From GCA-2733415 sp965178635 (GTDB lineage: Bacteria > Bacteroidota > Bacteroidia > Flavobacteriales > Flavobacteriaceae), in the NCBI GenBank assembly GCA_965178635.1, contig CBCXVT010000005.1, positions 41,696 to 105,695 of the forward strand: a DNA stretch of 64,000 nt. The letters are read 5' to 3'. This document shows, in pieces, positions 8,297 through 16,691 of the stretch. The translations under genes were made by a program, and so were the position numbers. How positions within the stretch are numbered: the first letter of the stretch is position 1; every line of letters starts with the position of its first letter. Under the pieces are notes generated by a model. It saw only the letters and a list, made by a program, of their open reading frames with translations. It ran no database searches and was not told the origin of the DNA.

Positions 8297-8830
8297 TTAT
8301 GGAATATTTTTTATGTTGGCTCTTAATTTTAATAAAGCTTTATGCATTAATTTTTCTATAGCTTTTACTGAAACTCCAGATAATTCAGCAATTTCTCTAT
8401 AAGTTTTCTTTTCAATTCTATTGAGTAAAAAGACTTCTCGTTGTCTATCTGGTAATGCGGAAATTGCATTTTCTAATTTTACGCGAAATTCTTTTTCTTC
8501 TAAAAGAAATTCTGGCGATTGATTGCTAATGTTATTGTTAATGTGTTTAACTTCTTTTTGATGCTTTAGTTTTACGGTATTATGGCGTAACAAACTGGTA
8601 CTTTGGTTAATTGCTATTTTAAATAAATAACTTTTTGCGGTTGATGATGTAACCTTACTGCAATTGTTCCAAAGTTTAATAAAGGCATCTTGCACTATAT
8701 CATCAACTTCATTAAGTCCTCCGAATTTATAATAAAGAAAATTACGTAACAAACTAGCATGCGTATTAAAAAAGGCTTGAAAGCTTTTTTCTTGGCAAAT
8801 AGTGTCGTTTTCTTTATTGGTTAATGACAT
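8297..8830 (-). CDS. ECF (sigma-70 family) RNA polymerase sigma factor
   Basis: A 177-residue group 4 sigma factor. Region 2 is seen at about residues 20-85 (YYKFGGLNEVDDIVQDAFIKLWNN), and region 4 with its helix-turn-helix at about 115-170 (LPDRQREVFLLNRIEKKTYREIAELSGVS). Regions 1 and 3 are absent, as expected. It is first in the three-gene unit with fecR and the TonB receptor and probably drives its own operon when the receptor is occupied. A TAATTTTG box on the minus strand at 8895-8902 may be its basal promoter. Confidence 0.93.
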   Translation of the reverse strand: MSLTNKENDTICQEKSFQAFFNTHASLLRNFLYYKFGGLNEVDDIVQDAFIKLWNNCSKVTSSTAKSYLFKIAINQSTSLLRHNTVKLKHQKEVKHINNNISNQSPEFLLEEKEFRVKLENAISALPDRQREVFLLNRIEKKTYREIAELSGVSVKAIEKLMHKALLKLRANIKNIP

Positions 8831-8894
8831 TCTTTCGGGTGGAGAAATTACAATTAAATACGGATATAAAGCTATATGTTATTTTAATAACAGC

Positions 8895-8902
8895 CAAAAT
8901 TA
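8895..8902 (-). promoter_or_regulatory. Possible -7 box for the ECF sigma operon
   Basis: TAATTTTG on the minus strand fits TAnnTTTG and lies 65 nt before the sigma factor start. No clear -33 box is seen at the right spacing, so this is a weak call. Confidence 0.35.
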
Positions 8903-9003
8903 TTTTATTAGTGGTAGGGTAAATATCTAATAAACTGTTATATAAGTATAAGGCAAATGATAATTTGTTTTTTAAAACGTTAAGTTTTAAGTTGGTTTTA
9001 GGT

Positions 9004-9034
9004 AAAAGAGGTTGGTACAACGTATTAACCTCTT
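9004..9034 (-). terminator. Possible terminator after mgtE
   Basis: An inverted repeat of ten bases (9004-9013 with 9027-9036 region) lies directly after the mgtE stop on the minus strand, with a short T-run on that strand. The T-run is longer in the plus direction, but no plus-strand gene ends here. Confidence 0.5.
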
Positions 9035-9041
9035 TTTTAAA

Positions 9042-10391
9042 TTAAAAACCAAGAATGCACTTAGCAATCATAAAATAGATTAGTATTCCGAAAATATCAT
9101 TGCTTGTAGTTATAAACGGTCCAGTTGCAATAGCTGGGTCAATACCTCTTTTGTCTAAAAATAATGGAATGAAAGTTCCTATTAAACCAGCCACAATAAT
9201 AACGCTAAACAAAGAGATTGAAATTGCTATTGATGTATTGAAATCTCCTTTAGTAGCAAACGTATATATGAATAATAAAATGGCGAGTATAATTCCATTA
9301 ACGATGGCTAGAAGAAACTCCTTCCAAAGTCTGTTAGCAATACTTCCTTTAACATCATTATTAGCTAAACCTTGAACAATAATAGCGCTTGATTGTACAC
9401 CAACGTTTCCGGCCATAGCAGCAATTAGCGGTGTAAAGAAAAACAAAATTGCGTGACTTTTAATAATATCTTCAAATCCGCCCATGATTGCAGCAGCACC
9501 TATACCACCAAATAATCCAAGAATCAGCCATGGTAACCTTGCCTTTGTTAATTGAAATATGGTATCACCAGCTTCAACATCTTGGGTTAAACCAGCTGCC
9601 ATTTGGTAATCTTTATCAGCTTCTTCTTTAATAACATCTACAATATCATCAATCGTTATCTGACCTACCAAACGCCCCATTTCGTCAACAACGGGCATGA
9701 CAATTAAGTCATACTTTTGCATGATGTTTGCAACTTCCTGATCGTCTTCTTCAGCTTTTACAAAAGTGACTTTAGGGTCGTAAACGTCTTTAATAGGTGT
9801 TTTAGTTGATGTAGTAAGTAAGCTTTTTAATGATAAACGCCCTTTTAAAATATCATCATCATCAACAACATAAATGGTATGAACTTTTTCAAAAGCCTCT
9901 GCTTGTTTACGCATTTCCTTTACGCAGTGTAAAACGGTCCATGAATCCTTTACAGCTATAAGCTCTTTTCGCATTAATCCACCGGCGGTGTCTTCATCAT
10001 AGCGCAATAAGTCAACAATATCCTTAGCGTGTTCAACGTCTTCAAGCTGAGCAATAACTTCCTCTTTTTTTTCTTTCGTAAGTTCAGAGATAATATCAGC
10101 AGCATCATCAGTTTCTAGTTCGTCAATTTTTTCAGCAATCTCCTTAGAGGTTAGTGCATTTAAAATTTTATCACGAACATCATCATCTAGTTCAGCAATA
10201 ATATCAGCTGTTAAGTCACTGTTTAGTAGTTTAATGATGTAAATAGATTGGTCAAAATCTAACTCTTCAAGTAGCTCTGCAACATCAGCATAATGCACTT
10301 CATTTAACAAATTTGTTAATTGTGTGTCATCGTTTTCTGAAATGAAAACTTTTATTTGATTAATTAAATTATGATCTATCTGAAATTGCAT
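9042..10391 (-). CDS. mgtE: MgtE-type magnesium transporter
   Basis: A 449-residue Mg2+ channel/transporter of the inner membrane. An N-terminal acidic superhelical MgtE_N domain occupies about residues 15-125 (repeated LLEELD, ELDDDVRD, ELETDDAADII), followed by a CBS pair at about 130-255, and five predicted transmembrane helices from about 285 to the end (GGIGAAAIMGGF, PLIAAMAGNVGVQSSAIIVQG). The GNVGxQ motif is the family hallmark in the pore. In known MgtE, Mg2+ binding between the N and CBS domains closes the pore. It follows rsmA by 38 bp; the gap is too short for a magnesium riboswitch. Confidence 0.95.
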   Translation of the reverse strand: MQFQIDHNLINQIKVFISENDDTQLTNLLNEVHYADVAELLEELDFDQSIYIIKLLNSDLTADIIAELDDDVRDKILNALTSKEIAEKIDELETDDAADIISELTKEKKEEVIAQLEDVEHAKDIVDLLRYDEDTAGGLMRKELIAVKDSWTVLHCVKEMRKQAEAFEKVHTIYVVDDDDILKGRLSLKSLLTTSTKTPIKDVYDPKVTFVKAEEDDQEVANIMQKYDLIVMPVVDEMGRLVGQITIDDIVDVIKEEADKDYQMAAGLTQDVEAGDTIFQLTKARLPWLILGLFGGIGAAAIMGGFEDIIKSHAILFFFTPLIAAMAGNVGVQSSAIIVQGLANNDVKGSIANRLWKEFLLAIVNGIILAILLFIYTFATKGDFNTSIAISISLFSVIIVAGLIGTFIPLFLDKRGIDPAIATGPFITTSNDIFGILIYFMIAKCILGF

Positions 10392-10429
10392 GCTTTATAG
10401 TTACGTTTAAGGAATTGATATGGTGTGTT

Positions 10430-11212
10430 CTAAGCGATACTGTGTTTTTCGAGTAGACAAGTTAGGTCTATAAATTCAGATACACTCAATTGTTCGGGTC
10501 TTTTATTAAAAATCTCTAATTGTTTGATGTCATCGGATATTCCAATGCTTTTCAAACTGTTTCGTAATGTTTTTCTGCGTTGTTGAAATCCGGTTTTTAC
10601 CACTCTAAAAAAGAATTTTTCATTACAAGGTAGGCTATAATTCTCTTTACGAATCATTCGCATAACGCCAGAATCTACTTTTGGTGGCGGATTAAAAACA
10701 CTTGGAGGTACTGTAAACAGATATTCTGTAGTGTAAAAAGCCTGCGCTAAAACTGATAATATACCATAGGTTTTGTTGCCGTGTGTTGCGCATATTCGTT
10801 GCGCAACTTCTTTCTGAAACATCCCTGAAAATTCAGGAATTTGATCTCTCATTTCTAGGGTTTTAAAAACAATTTGCGTTGAGATGTTGTAAGGGAAATT
10901 ACCAATTATTGCAAAAGGTTTGTTTTCCAACACCTCATTTATATTGTATTTTAAAAAGTCTCTTTCAATAATTTTATTAGAAAGCTTCAGGTAATGCGCT
11001 TGTAAATATTCAACAGATTCTGTGTCAATTTCAATGACATAAGTGTCTACTTTTTTGTCTAATAGATACTTTGTTAGCACACCCATTCCTGGTCCAATTT
11101 CTAGTACTGTGTCGTAATTATTTAAGGTTAAAGAGTCTGCTATTTGTTTGGCAATAGTTTCGTCTTTTAAAAAATGTTGACCTAAATGTTTTTTTGCGCG
11201 TACGTTATCCAT
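10430..11212 (-). CDS. rsmA: 16S rRNA dimethyladenosine transferase RsmA (KsgA)
   Basis: Uses S-adenosylmethionine to dimethylate two adjacent adenines near the 3' end of 16S rRNA, a late step in 30S assembly. The 260-residue protein opens with KKHLGQHFLKDE, has the SAM motif EIGPGMGVLT at about residues 40-49, and the catalytic NFPYNIST motif at about 105-112. FQQRRKTLRNSLK in the C-terminal domain is typical. The start codon lies immediately after the stop of the upstream membrane protein gene. Confidence 0.97.
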   Translation of the reverse strand: MDNVRAKKHLGQHFLKDETIAKQIADSLTLNNYDTVLEIGPGMGVLTKYLLDKKVDTYVIEIDTESVEYLQAHYLKLSNKIIERDFLKYNINEVLENKPFAIIGNFPYNISTQIVFKTLEMRDQIPEFSGMFQKEVAQRICATHGNKTYGILSVLAQAFYTTEYLFTVPPSVFNPPPKVDSGVMRMIRKENYSLPCNEKFFFRVVKTGFQQRRKTLRNSLKSIGISDDIKQLEIFNKRPEQLSVSEFIDLTCLLEKHSIA

Positions 11213-11623
11213 TTATCTAATATTTGATGCAATGATATGTTCAATTTCTTGTCGGTCTTTTTTAACAAACCACGATAATTCAATAACGTATGTTGTATCG
11301 TCAAGGAAAACGATTTCTGGTTCACTTCCGCCTTGTGCTGGGCTGAAACGTTTAATCTCGTTGTATTTAAAATGCTTCCTTTTATATTTAAATCCATCGT
11401 CGTTAAACTCAAAACCAGGTTTTTTACTAGTTAATTGCATGAATAAAAATATCAATAGGAATAAAACAAAAACTCCATTTATGATATAGAATAACCATAT
11501 TGGTATAAATGCTTGTAATAACATCATTAAAAAATTAAACACTAAAAATGATGTGATAACTGCAGCAAAAAGCATGATTGTTTTTATAATGTACAGGTAT
11601 GTTGCTTTAAATTCTTTATGCAT
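11213..11623 (-). CDS. Hypothetical membrane protein, two N-terminal helices
   Basis: A 136-residue protein not recognised. Two hydrophobic helices (about residues 13-37 and 41-63) are followed by a soluble basic domain with short beta-like strands (GFEFNDDGFKYKRKHFKYNEI...), an arrangement seen in small bacterial PH-domain-like membrane proteins, though I cannot confirm that. It overlaps the DUF4286 gene by 8 bp upstream and abuts rsmA downstream, so it is translationally coupled within the operon. Confidence 0.75.
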   Translation of the reverse strand: MHKEFKATYLYIIKTIMLFAAVITSFLVFNFLMMLLQAFIPIWLFYIINGVFVLFLLIFLFMQLTSKKPGFEFNDDGFKYKRKHFKYNEIKRFSPAQGGSEPEIVFLDDTTYVIELSWFVKKDRQEIEHIIASNIR

Positions 11624-11930
11624 GAAATTCCTCTATAAGTAGTAATTCTGTTCTAAAAGCTAACATTTTTGTGCCGAATTTAGCTATAGCTGCCTCTCTT
11701 AATTTTGGAGCATCTTCAGTATAATAAGCATCTAAGTCTGCTCGGTTTTTAGCGGTGTATTGTATGGAATAGTTTGTGCCATCCATGTCTTCTTCTACTA
11801 GAACCTTCGTCATTTTAGCAGAAATAAATTTTCCAGTTGCTAAGACTTCCTTTATATGTGGTTTTATCCAGAATAACCAATCGTAATGGATGCTATCCTC
11901 AACGTTTATGGTCACATTATAAATAATCAT
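11616..11930 (-). CDS. DUF4286 family protein
   Basis: A 104-residue soluble protein matching the DUF4286 family of Bacteroidota: opening MIIYNVTINVEDSIHYDWLF, a central TNYSIQYTA strand, and a C-terminal alpha-beta segment ending in a FRTEL strand, which suggests a dimeric ferredoxin-like (antibiotic-monooxygenase-like) fold. Function unknown. It lies between the TPR protein gene (59-bp gap) and the membrane protein (8-bp overlap) in the operon leading to rsmA, an order I believe is common in flavobacteria. Confidence 0.8.
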   Translation of the reverse strand: MIIYNVTINVEDSIHYDWLFWIKPHIKEVLATGKFISAKMTKVLVEEDMDGTNYSIQYTAKNRADLDAYYTEDAPKLREAAIAKFGTKMLAFRTELLLIEEFHA

Positions 11931-11989
11931 ATGCTGTTAATTTTTAGCAAAAATAAGGTTTTTAAAGCAATAAAGTTGGTTGATAGCAA

Positions 11990-13777
11990 CTAACTATTAT
12001 TTGAAGCTTCATTGCGTAATTTTCTGTATATTTTTTGAGCTTCAATAAAATGTATGCTATCGGCATGATTGAAAAGAAGTGCTTCAAAATATTCTGATGC
12101 TTTTCCTTTATTTTCTAGTATGCTTAAGTGTAGTAGGGCTAATCTGAATAAAGCGTCATCTACAAATACACTTTCTTTAAGTGTGTTTACGATACGTTCG
12201 TAGTTTTTTTGCGCTTTTGAGTACTCATTTTGTTGTTCGAATAATTGTCCTTGTAAAAACAACACGTCATCAACAATCTTATTTACAGGATGTAAATTGA
12301 GAATATCTGTTAGTGTAGCTATTGCTTCTGGTGTTTTGTTTTGAAAGGCTAGTAAATCAGCTTTTGCGTATTTTTTTAGAGCGACATGTAATGAATCCTC
12401 GAGTATGTGATCATTTATAAGTAAATGCAAATCTAAAGCGTCATTTGCGATAAGTTGTGATGTGGATGTTTTTAAGACTTTTAACTGCTGTAAAGCCCAA
12501 TCAAAATCACCTTTATAATAACTCGTTTTAGCAACTTTAAAGCGTGCTTCTTGCGAAAGCACATTATTTTTCAAATGTCGTTGAATCTTTGAGTAGTTTA
12601 TTAAAGCTTGATTGAATTTACCATTGGCTACAAAAATATCAGCCATTTTCATTTGATATTTTGCTTTTTCAAATCGCGATAAACGCTGTGTTTCATTTGT
12701 TTTTAAAAATGAAAGTGCATTTGGAATGTCATGTAGTTTAAAAGCTAAAAAATCTACGTAAGCTAATTGTAGTCCAATTGTTTTACTATTGATACCAAAA
12801 CTATCTATAGCTTTTTTATAATCTTTAGCGATAGTGGGATATTTCTTTTTATCACGTGTTTGTTGTTTCATATTTAGTAGAAACGAAATAACACTTATGC
12901 GAGTGTTTATTTCTAACGGTTGTTGTTCAATAAACTCAAAAATATTTTGTGCGGCTTTTAGTTCGTTTTGTTGTTGGGCAAGGACACCTAGTTCAAATAA
13001 CCTTTGTAGTGTTTCGCCTTCTCTTTTGTATATGGCTTTCTCTTGAATAAATGCTTTGTTGAATTCTTTTTGTTGTACAAATAGCCAACTCAATTGCTCA
13101 TTCCAAAAAGTATCTGGGGTAGTTTGTAAATTCTTTAGCAGTGTTTTTTTTAGCAGAATATTATTACTGTTTTTCGGATTGTCAGTTAAAAATTTTGAAA
13201 TTAGGTTTTGGACTGTTGTTGTGACTGCTTTATTTTTTTTGATTAACTTTAAATAACTGTTGAACATTTTTTCAATTTTATTCTGTTGCCCGTAAATGTT
13301 AGCAAGTTGAAAATTGAAATTTAAATTTTCATTTAGAGTCATTGCATTACCATAGGTCGTTTCTGCTTCTGATAATAAATTGTATTTCTCAAATGCGTGT
13401 CCTATCGCTCTAGCGTGACTTGGAGTGTTGTTTATAATCCCTATTGCTTCTGAGTAAGCTTTTTTAGAATTAATGCTATCGTTTTGTAGTGTGTAGTTAT
13501 AACCGAGTTCTACAAATAACTCTGGGGGACTGTTTCTTTTGTTTAGTTTTTTAAACAGTTCCTTTTCCGCTAAATTAAATTGTTCTAATTCTTGATGACA
13601 TTTAATTTTTTGAATAAACAGATCAGTTCTATATGGTTGTTTGATAAGTATCTTATTGTATTCAGTTAAGGCTTTGTTGTATTCTCCGTCTTCAAAAAAA
13701 GCTGTAGCCAATGCGGTATTTTGCGCAAAAGTAAATACACTAAATAGAAAAAAGATATATGAGAGTAAGTTGCGCAT
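11990..13777 (-). CDS. Secreted or periplasmic tetratricopeptide-repeat protein
   Basis: A 595-residue protein with a signal peptide (about 1-18, ending FAQN) followed by tandem TPR-like helical repeats throughout, for example DGEYNKALTEYNKILIKQP, NKTPEAIATLTDILNLHP and QNEYSKAQKNYERIVNTL. TPR arrays are protein-interaction scaffolds; the periplasmic location is inferred from the signal. It is probably the first gene of the operon TPR - DUF4286 - membrane protein - rsmA - mgtE. Specific function unknown. Confidence 0.85.
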   Translation of the reverse strand: MRNLLSYIFFLFSVFTFAQNTALATAFFEDGEYNKALTEYNKILIKQPYRTDLFIQKIKCHQELEQFNLAEKELFKKLNKRNSPPELFVELGYNYTLQNDSINSKKAYSEAIGIINNTPSHARAIGHAFEKYNLLSEAETTYGNAMTLNENLNFNFQLANIYGQQNKIEKMFNSYLKLIKKNKAVTTTVQNLISKFLTDNPKNSNNILLKKTLLKNLQTTPDTFWNEQLSWLFVQQKEFNKAFIQEKAIYKREGETLQRLFELGVLAQQQNELKAAQNIFEFIEQQPLEINTRISVISFLLNMKQQTRDKKKYPTIAKDYKKAIDSFGINSKTIGLQLAYVDFLAFKLHDIPNALSFLKTNETQRLSRFEKAKYQMKMADIFVANGKFNQALINYSKIQRHLKNNVLSQEARFKVAKTSYYKGDFDWALQQLKVLKTSTSQLIANDALDLHLLINDHILEDSLHVALKKYAKADLLAFQNKTPEAIATLTDILNLHPVNKIVDDVLFLQGQLFEQQNEYSKAQKNYERIVNTLKESVFVDDALFRLALLHLSILENKGKASEYFEALLFNHADSIHFIEAQKIYRKLRNEASNNS

Positions 13778-13791
13778 AATACCAAAAATAA

Positions 13792-13822
13792 AAAAAGCGC
13801 TCCATAAAATAGAGCGCTTTTT
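13792..13822 (-). terminator. Terminator after the type IX cargo gene
   Basis: An 11-bp stem (13792-13802 with 13812-13822) and 9-nt loop with a T-tract on the minus strand. It sits between the cargo protein stop and the TPR protein start and so isolates the downstream operon. Confidence 0.88.
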
Positions 13823-13842
13823 AATAAAAGATATAAATTATA

Positions 13843-15774
13843 TTATCTCACTACTAATCTCTTAGTAGCAGAAACATTATTTTCTGTAACTTTTACAATA
13901 TAAATTCCAGCTTGTAAAGCAGAAATATTTACTGTAGCAGTTGTGTTTTTATCAATTACTTTTTTACCTAACATGTCAAAAATTTGAATATTTTTGTTTT
14001 GGTTAGAAGCAGTTGTTACTCTAATTGACCCTGTGTTTGAAGGGTTAGGGTAAATACTGAATCCGTCAATTGTGTTGTCTGCTACAGATAATGCATTTGC
14101 ATAAGTTCCAATTGGAAATGGTAATGTAGTTGCGGCATTTGTTGCCCCACCTTCTAATTGGTTTATTCCACTAAAAGTCCAGTTCCCGATAATGAATCCT
14201 CCGTCAGGACCTGTATCAGCTACTCTGTATGCCCATCCATCTAAAAATTCCCAAGGCTCACCGTTTCCGTCAGTATTAATATCTCCAAAAGTATCTATCA
14301 CTTGTCCGTTTTCAAATAATTCAACTGCATCATCACCATTAATAGCAATAAACCCGTTAGAATAATCAGCAGAAAATCCGAAAAAGTTATTAAACTCTGT
14401 AGCGTTATCTGTAATGTAAATGTATGTTCCTGCTGTTGCAGCTACTGCTGGGAAAGTGAATTCTTGTCCGTCAGTTCCACCTCCGTTATTAGCACTACCT
14501 ACTCCGTATTTACTTAAATCAGCAATATCTTGTAAAACAAATATTTCTACTCCTTTTGGTGTACCTCCTGTTAATGGTCCGTCAAATACTCCAGTTAATA
14601 CTAAAGAGTTTGTTGGTGGTCCAAAAACTTCTCCGTTAAGAGTGATTGTTTCTGTTGTAACACTTGTAGATTCGATAGTAATGTCACCTGTATATGTGTT
14701 AACTGATTGACCTCCAACAAGACGTGTGTAAACAGTTGTTGTTGCAACTGTACCTGATCCAAAAGGAATGTTTACTGAAGAAACAAAACCTGCCCCCGAA
14801 GTTAAAGACACTTCAAAACCAGTTGGCGCAGTAACTACAATGTCACTTGTTAAAAATAATCCTTCAACAGTAAAGTCATCTTCGGCAGAAGGACCAGCAC
14901 CGAAAACATAATTTAAATCACCAACAGTACCACCAACAGTAATTTGTGGTACAGCAGGACTTACAGTTCCGCTTAGTGTGATGTTTTGAGTTGTTGCGCC
15001 AGCTGCAGCTGCAGTTGCGTCACCAGTATATGGGTTAGCTGAACGGCCAGCCATTAAACGTGTGTAAATAGTTGTAACTCCAGTTTGTGATGCGTTTACT
15101 GCAGCAGCAAATCCTGATCCAGATGTTAAAGAAACTTCAAAATCTGCTGGAGCAGCTACTGTAATATCAGTTGTAAGGTTAAATCCTTCTACTGTGAAAG
15201 ACCCTTCAGCAGATGGTCCGTTTCCTTCAAAATAATCTAAATTAGAAACAGAAGTAACCGGTGTTATTGTAATTTCAGGAGTTGTACCTATAGCTTCAAG
15301 TTTAATGTTTCTTAAACGAACACCTCTCTCATCTGTAGTTGCTCCATTGTTAGAAATTCTAATTTGCACTTGATTGGTAAGGCTACTTATAGCAAAAGAT
15401 CCTCCCGCAATATATGATGAACCAGTAGTTGTAGTACTTGTTTCTACTTGAGTAAATGTAGAACCTCCATTATCAGAGATTTCTATTTTAGCTTGACTAT
15501 GGTTTACTGCTCCACCAAATGAGGCAACATCTAAAGTTAGTGTTGCAGTAGAGTATGTAGATAAGTCATAAATAGCTGTGACAATTTCATCCGCAGGGCT
15601 TCCAGCCTCAACTAGATAGTACGACCCTCTGTCAATAACGTTAGAAGTAACATTATTTGTGTCTGTCCAACCAGCAGGGTATGCTCCACCACCGGCTGAG
15701 TTAAAAATTTCTGTTTGCCCAAAAGACAATGAAGTTACCACCATGGCAACTAATAAAAAGTAGATTTTTTTCAT
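13843..15774 (-). CDS. Type IX secreted protein with two Ig-like repeats and lamin-tail-like domain
   Basis: A 643-residue secreted protein. It has a signal peptide (about 1-19, ending SFGQ); an N-terminal jelly-roll-like region (about 20-170); two repeats of roughly 100 residues (about 173-275 and 276-380) that share the pattern GPSAE-x-FTVEG...FEVSLTSG-GF...YTRL-G-S-N-YTGD; a region resembling a lamin-tail domain (about 385-545, GVEIFVLQDIADLSKYGVG, FIAINGDDAVELFENG); and a type A C-terminal sorting domain (about 570-643, SIYPNPSNTGSIRV ... AGIYIVKV ... KRLVVR). The last domain directs export through the type IX secretion system and attachment to the cell surface. No catalytic domain is recognised. 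Confidence 0.9.
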   Translation of the reverse strand: MKKIYFLLVAMVVTSLSFGQTEIFNSAGGGAYPAGWTDTNNVTSNVIDRGSYYLVEAGSPADEIVTAIYDLSTYSTATLTLDVASFGGAVNHSQAKIEISDNGGSTFTQVETSTTTTGSSYIAGGSFAISSLTNQVQIRISNNGATTDERGVRLRNIKLEAIGTTPEITITPVTSVSNLDYFEGNGPSAEGSFTVEGFNLTTDITVAAPADFEVSLTSGSGFAAAVNASQTGVTTIYTRLMAGRSANPYTGDATAAAAGATTQNITLSGTVSPAVPQITVGGTVGDLNYVFGAGPSAEDDFTVEGLFLTSDIVVTAPTGFEVSLTSGAGFVSSVNIPFGSGTVATTTVYTRLVGGQSVNTYTGDITIESTSVTTETITLNGEVFGPPTNSLVLTGVFDGPLTGGTPKGVEIFVLQDIADLSKYGVGSANNGGGTDGQEFTFPAVAATAGTYIYITDNATEFNNFFGFSADYSNGFIAINGDDAVELFENGQVIDTFGDINTDGNGEPWEFLDGWAYRVADTGPDGGFIIGNWTFSGINQLEGGATNAATTLPFPIGTYANALSVADNTIDGFSIYPNPSNTGSIRVTTASNQNKNIQIFDMLGKKVIDKNTTATVNISALQAGIYIVKVTENNVSATKRLVVR

Positions 15775-15810
15775 AATAAATGTGTTATTTAGTTAGTAAA
15801 ACGTGAGTTG

Positions 15811-15818
15811 CAAAATTA
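15811..15818 (-). promoter_or_regulatory. Possible -7 box for the type IX cargo gene
   Basis: TAATTTTG on the minus strand, 37 nt before the start codon, fits TAnnTTTG. No good -33 box is seen. Confidence 0.45.
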
Positions 15819-15972
15819 CAAAAAATTAATTAGTTTTATTTAAGATTGGTGCTAATCTGTTAATTTTAACGGTAAAATAACATTGGTAATTTTTTTGTGT
15901 TTTCTTAAAGTTAAGCAATGTTACTAGAATGTTATCTTGTGGGTATTCGTTTTATAATTTTGATTTATATAG

Positions 15973-15980
15973 TACCTTTG
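15973..15980 (+). promoter_or_regulatory. -7 box for the two-component system genes
   Basis: TACCTTTG, a match to TAnnTTTG, 24 nt before the response regulator ATG at 16004. Its position shows that the gene starts at 16004 and not at an earlier in-frame codon. No -33 box at ideal spacing. Confidence 0.55.
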
Positions 15981-16003
15981 GTTCATATCATAAAAAATAT
16001 ACA

Positions 16004-16691
16004 ATGAGTACTGATGTAATTAAAGTTTTATTGGTTGATGATGAGCCAGATATTTTAGAAATAGTAGGTTATAATTTGTCAGCTGGAGGATATCAGGTTT
16101 TTTACAGCAACTAATGGTTTAGAGGCAATAGAAGTTGCTAAAAAAGAGTTGCCAAGTTTAATTATACTAGATGTGATGATGCCAAAAATGGATGGTGTAG
16201 AAGCATGTGAGCAGATTAGAAAAATACCAGAACTGTCTAATACTATAATTACATTTTTAACCGCTAGAAGTGAAGATTATTCGCAAGTTGCTGGTTTTGA
16301 TGCTGGAGCTGATGATTATATTACAAAGCCTGTAAAACCAAAGATTTTGCTAAGTAAAGTTAAAGGTTTATTGCGTAGAACAACTATTGAAAAAGAAGAA
16401 TCTACTGCGATAAGTTTAGGTGATTTGGTGATTAATAGAGATGAATATAAGGTTGTTAAAAATGGTGAAGAATTAATTTTGCCTAGAAAAGAATTTGAAT
16501 TATTATCACTATTGGCTTCTAAACCAGGACGTGTATTTACAAGAGATGAAATCTTAAACTCGGTTTGGGGAAATGAAGTAGTTGTAGGTGGTAGAACCAT
16601 TGATGTTCATATCAGAAAGCTGAGAGAAAAAGTCGGAGATGAATCGTTTAAAACCGTAAAAGGAGTAGGATATAAGTTTGTTGTGAGTTAA
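16004..16691 (+). pseudogene. OmpR-type response regulator, frameshifted as read
   Basis: Two frames together encode a 228-residue OmpR/PhoB-family regulator. The first gives MSTDVIKVLLVDDEPDILEI with the acidic pocket DDE, the second gives LIILDVMMPKMDG with the phospho-acceptor Asp, the KP motif (ITKPVKPK) and the winged-helix DNA-binding domain (RTIDVHIRKLREKVGD). The break is a six-T run at 16098-16103; with five Ts the protein reads GYQVFTATNGLEAIEV without a gap. The stop overlaps the kinase start (TAATG). A sequencing error is more likely than real inactivation because the kinase and three other genes in the window show the same kind of lesion. Confidence 0.88.

Noticed and set aside
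8814..9020. 68-residue minus-strand reading frame before the ECF sigma gene
   Set aside because: No homology, overlaps the sigma factor start, AT-rich and in the promoter region.
9042..10429. Magnesium riboswitch before mgtE
   Set aside because: Only 38 bp separate it from rsmA and the gene is inside an operon.
14420..14710. Antisense reading frames inside large genes (here in the type IX cargo gene; also e.g. 11232-11489 and 18912-19313)
   Set aside because: No start signals, no recognisable domains, and they follow the codon pattern of the true gene on the other strand.
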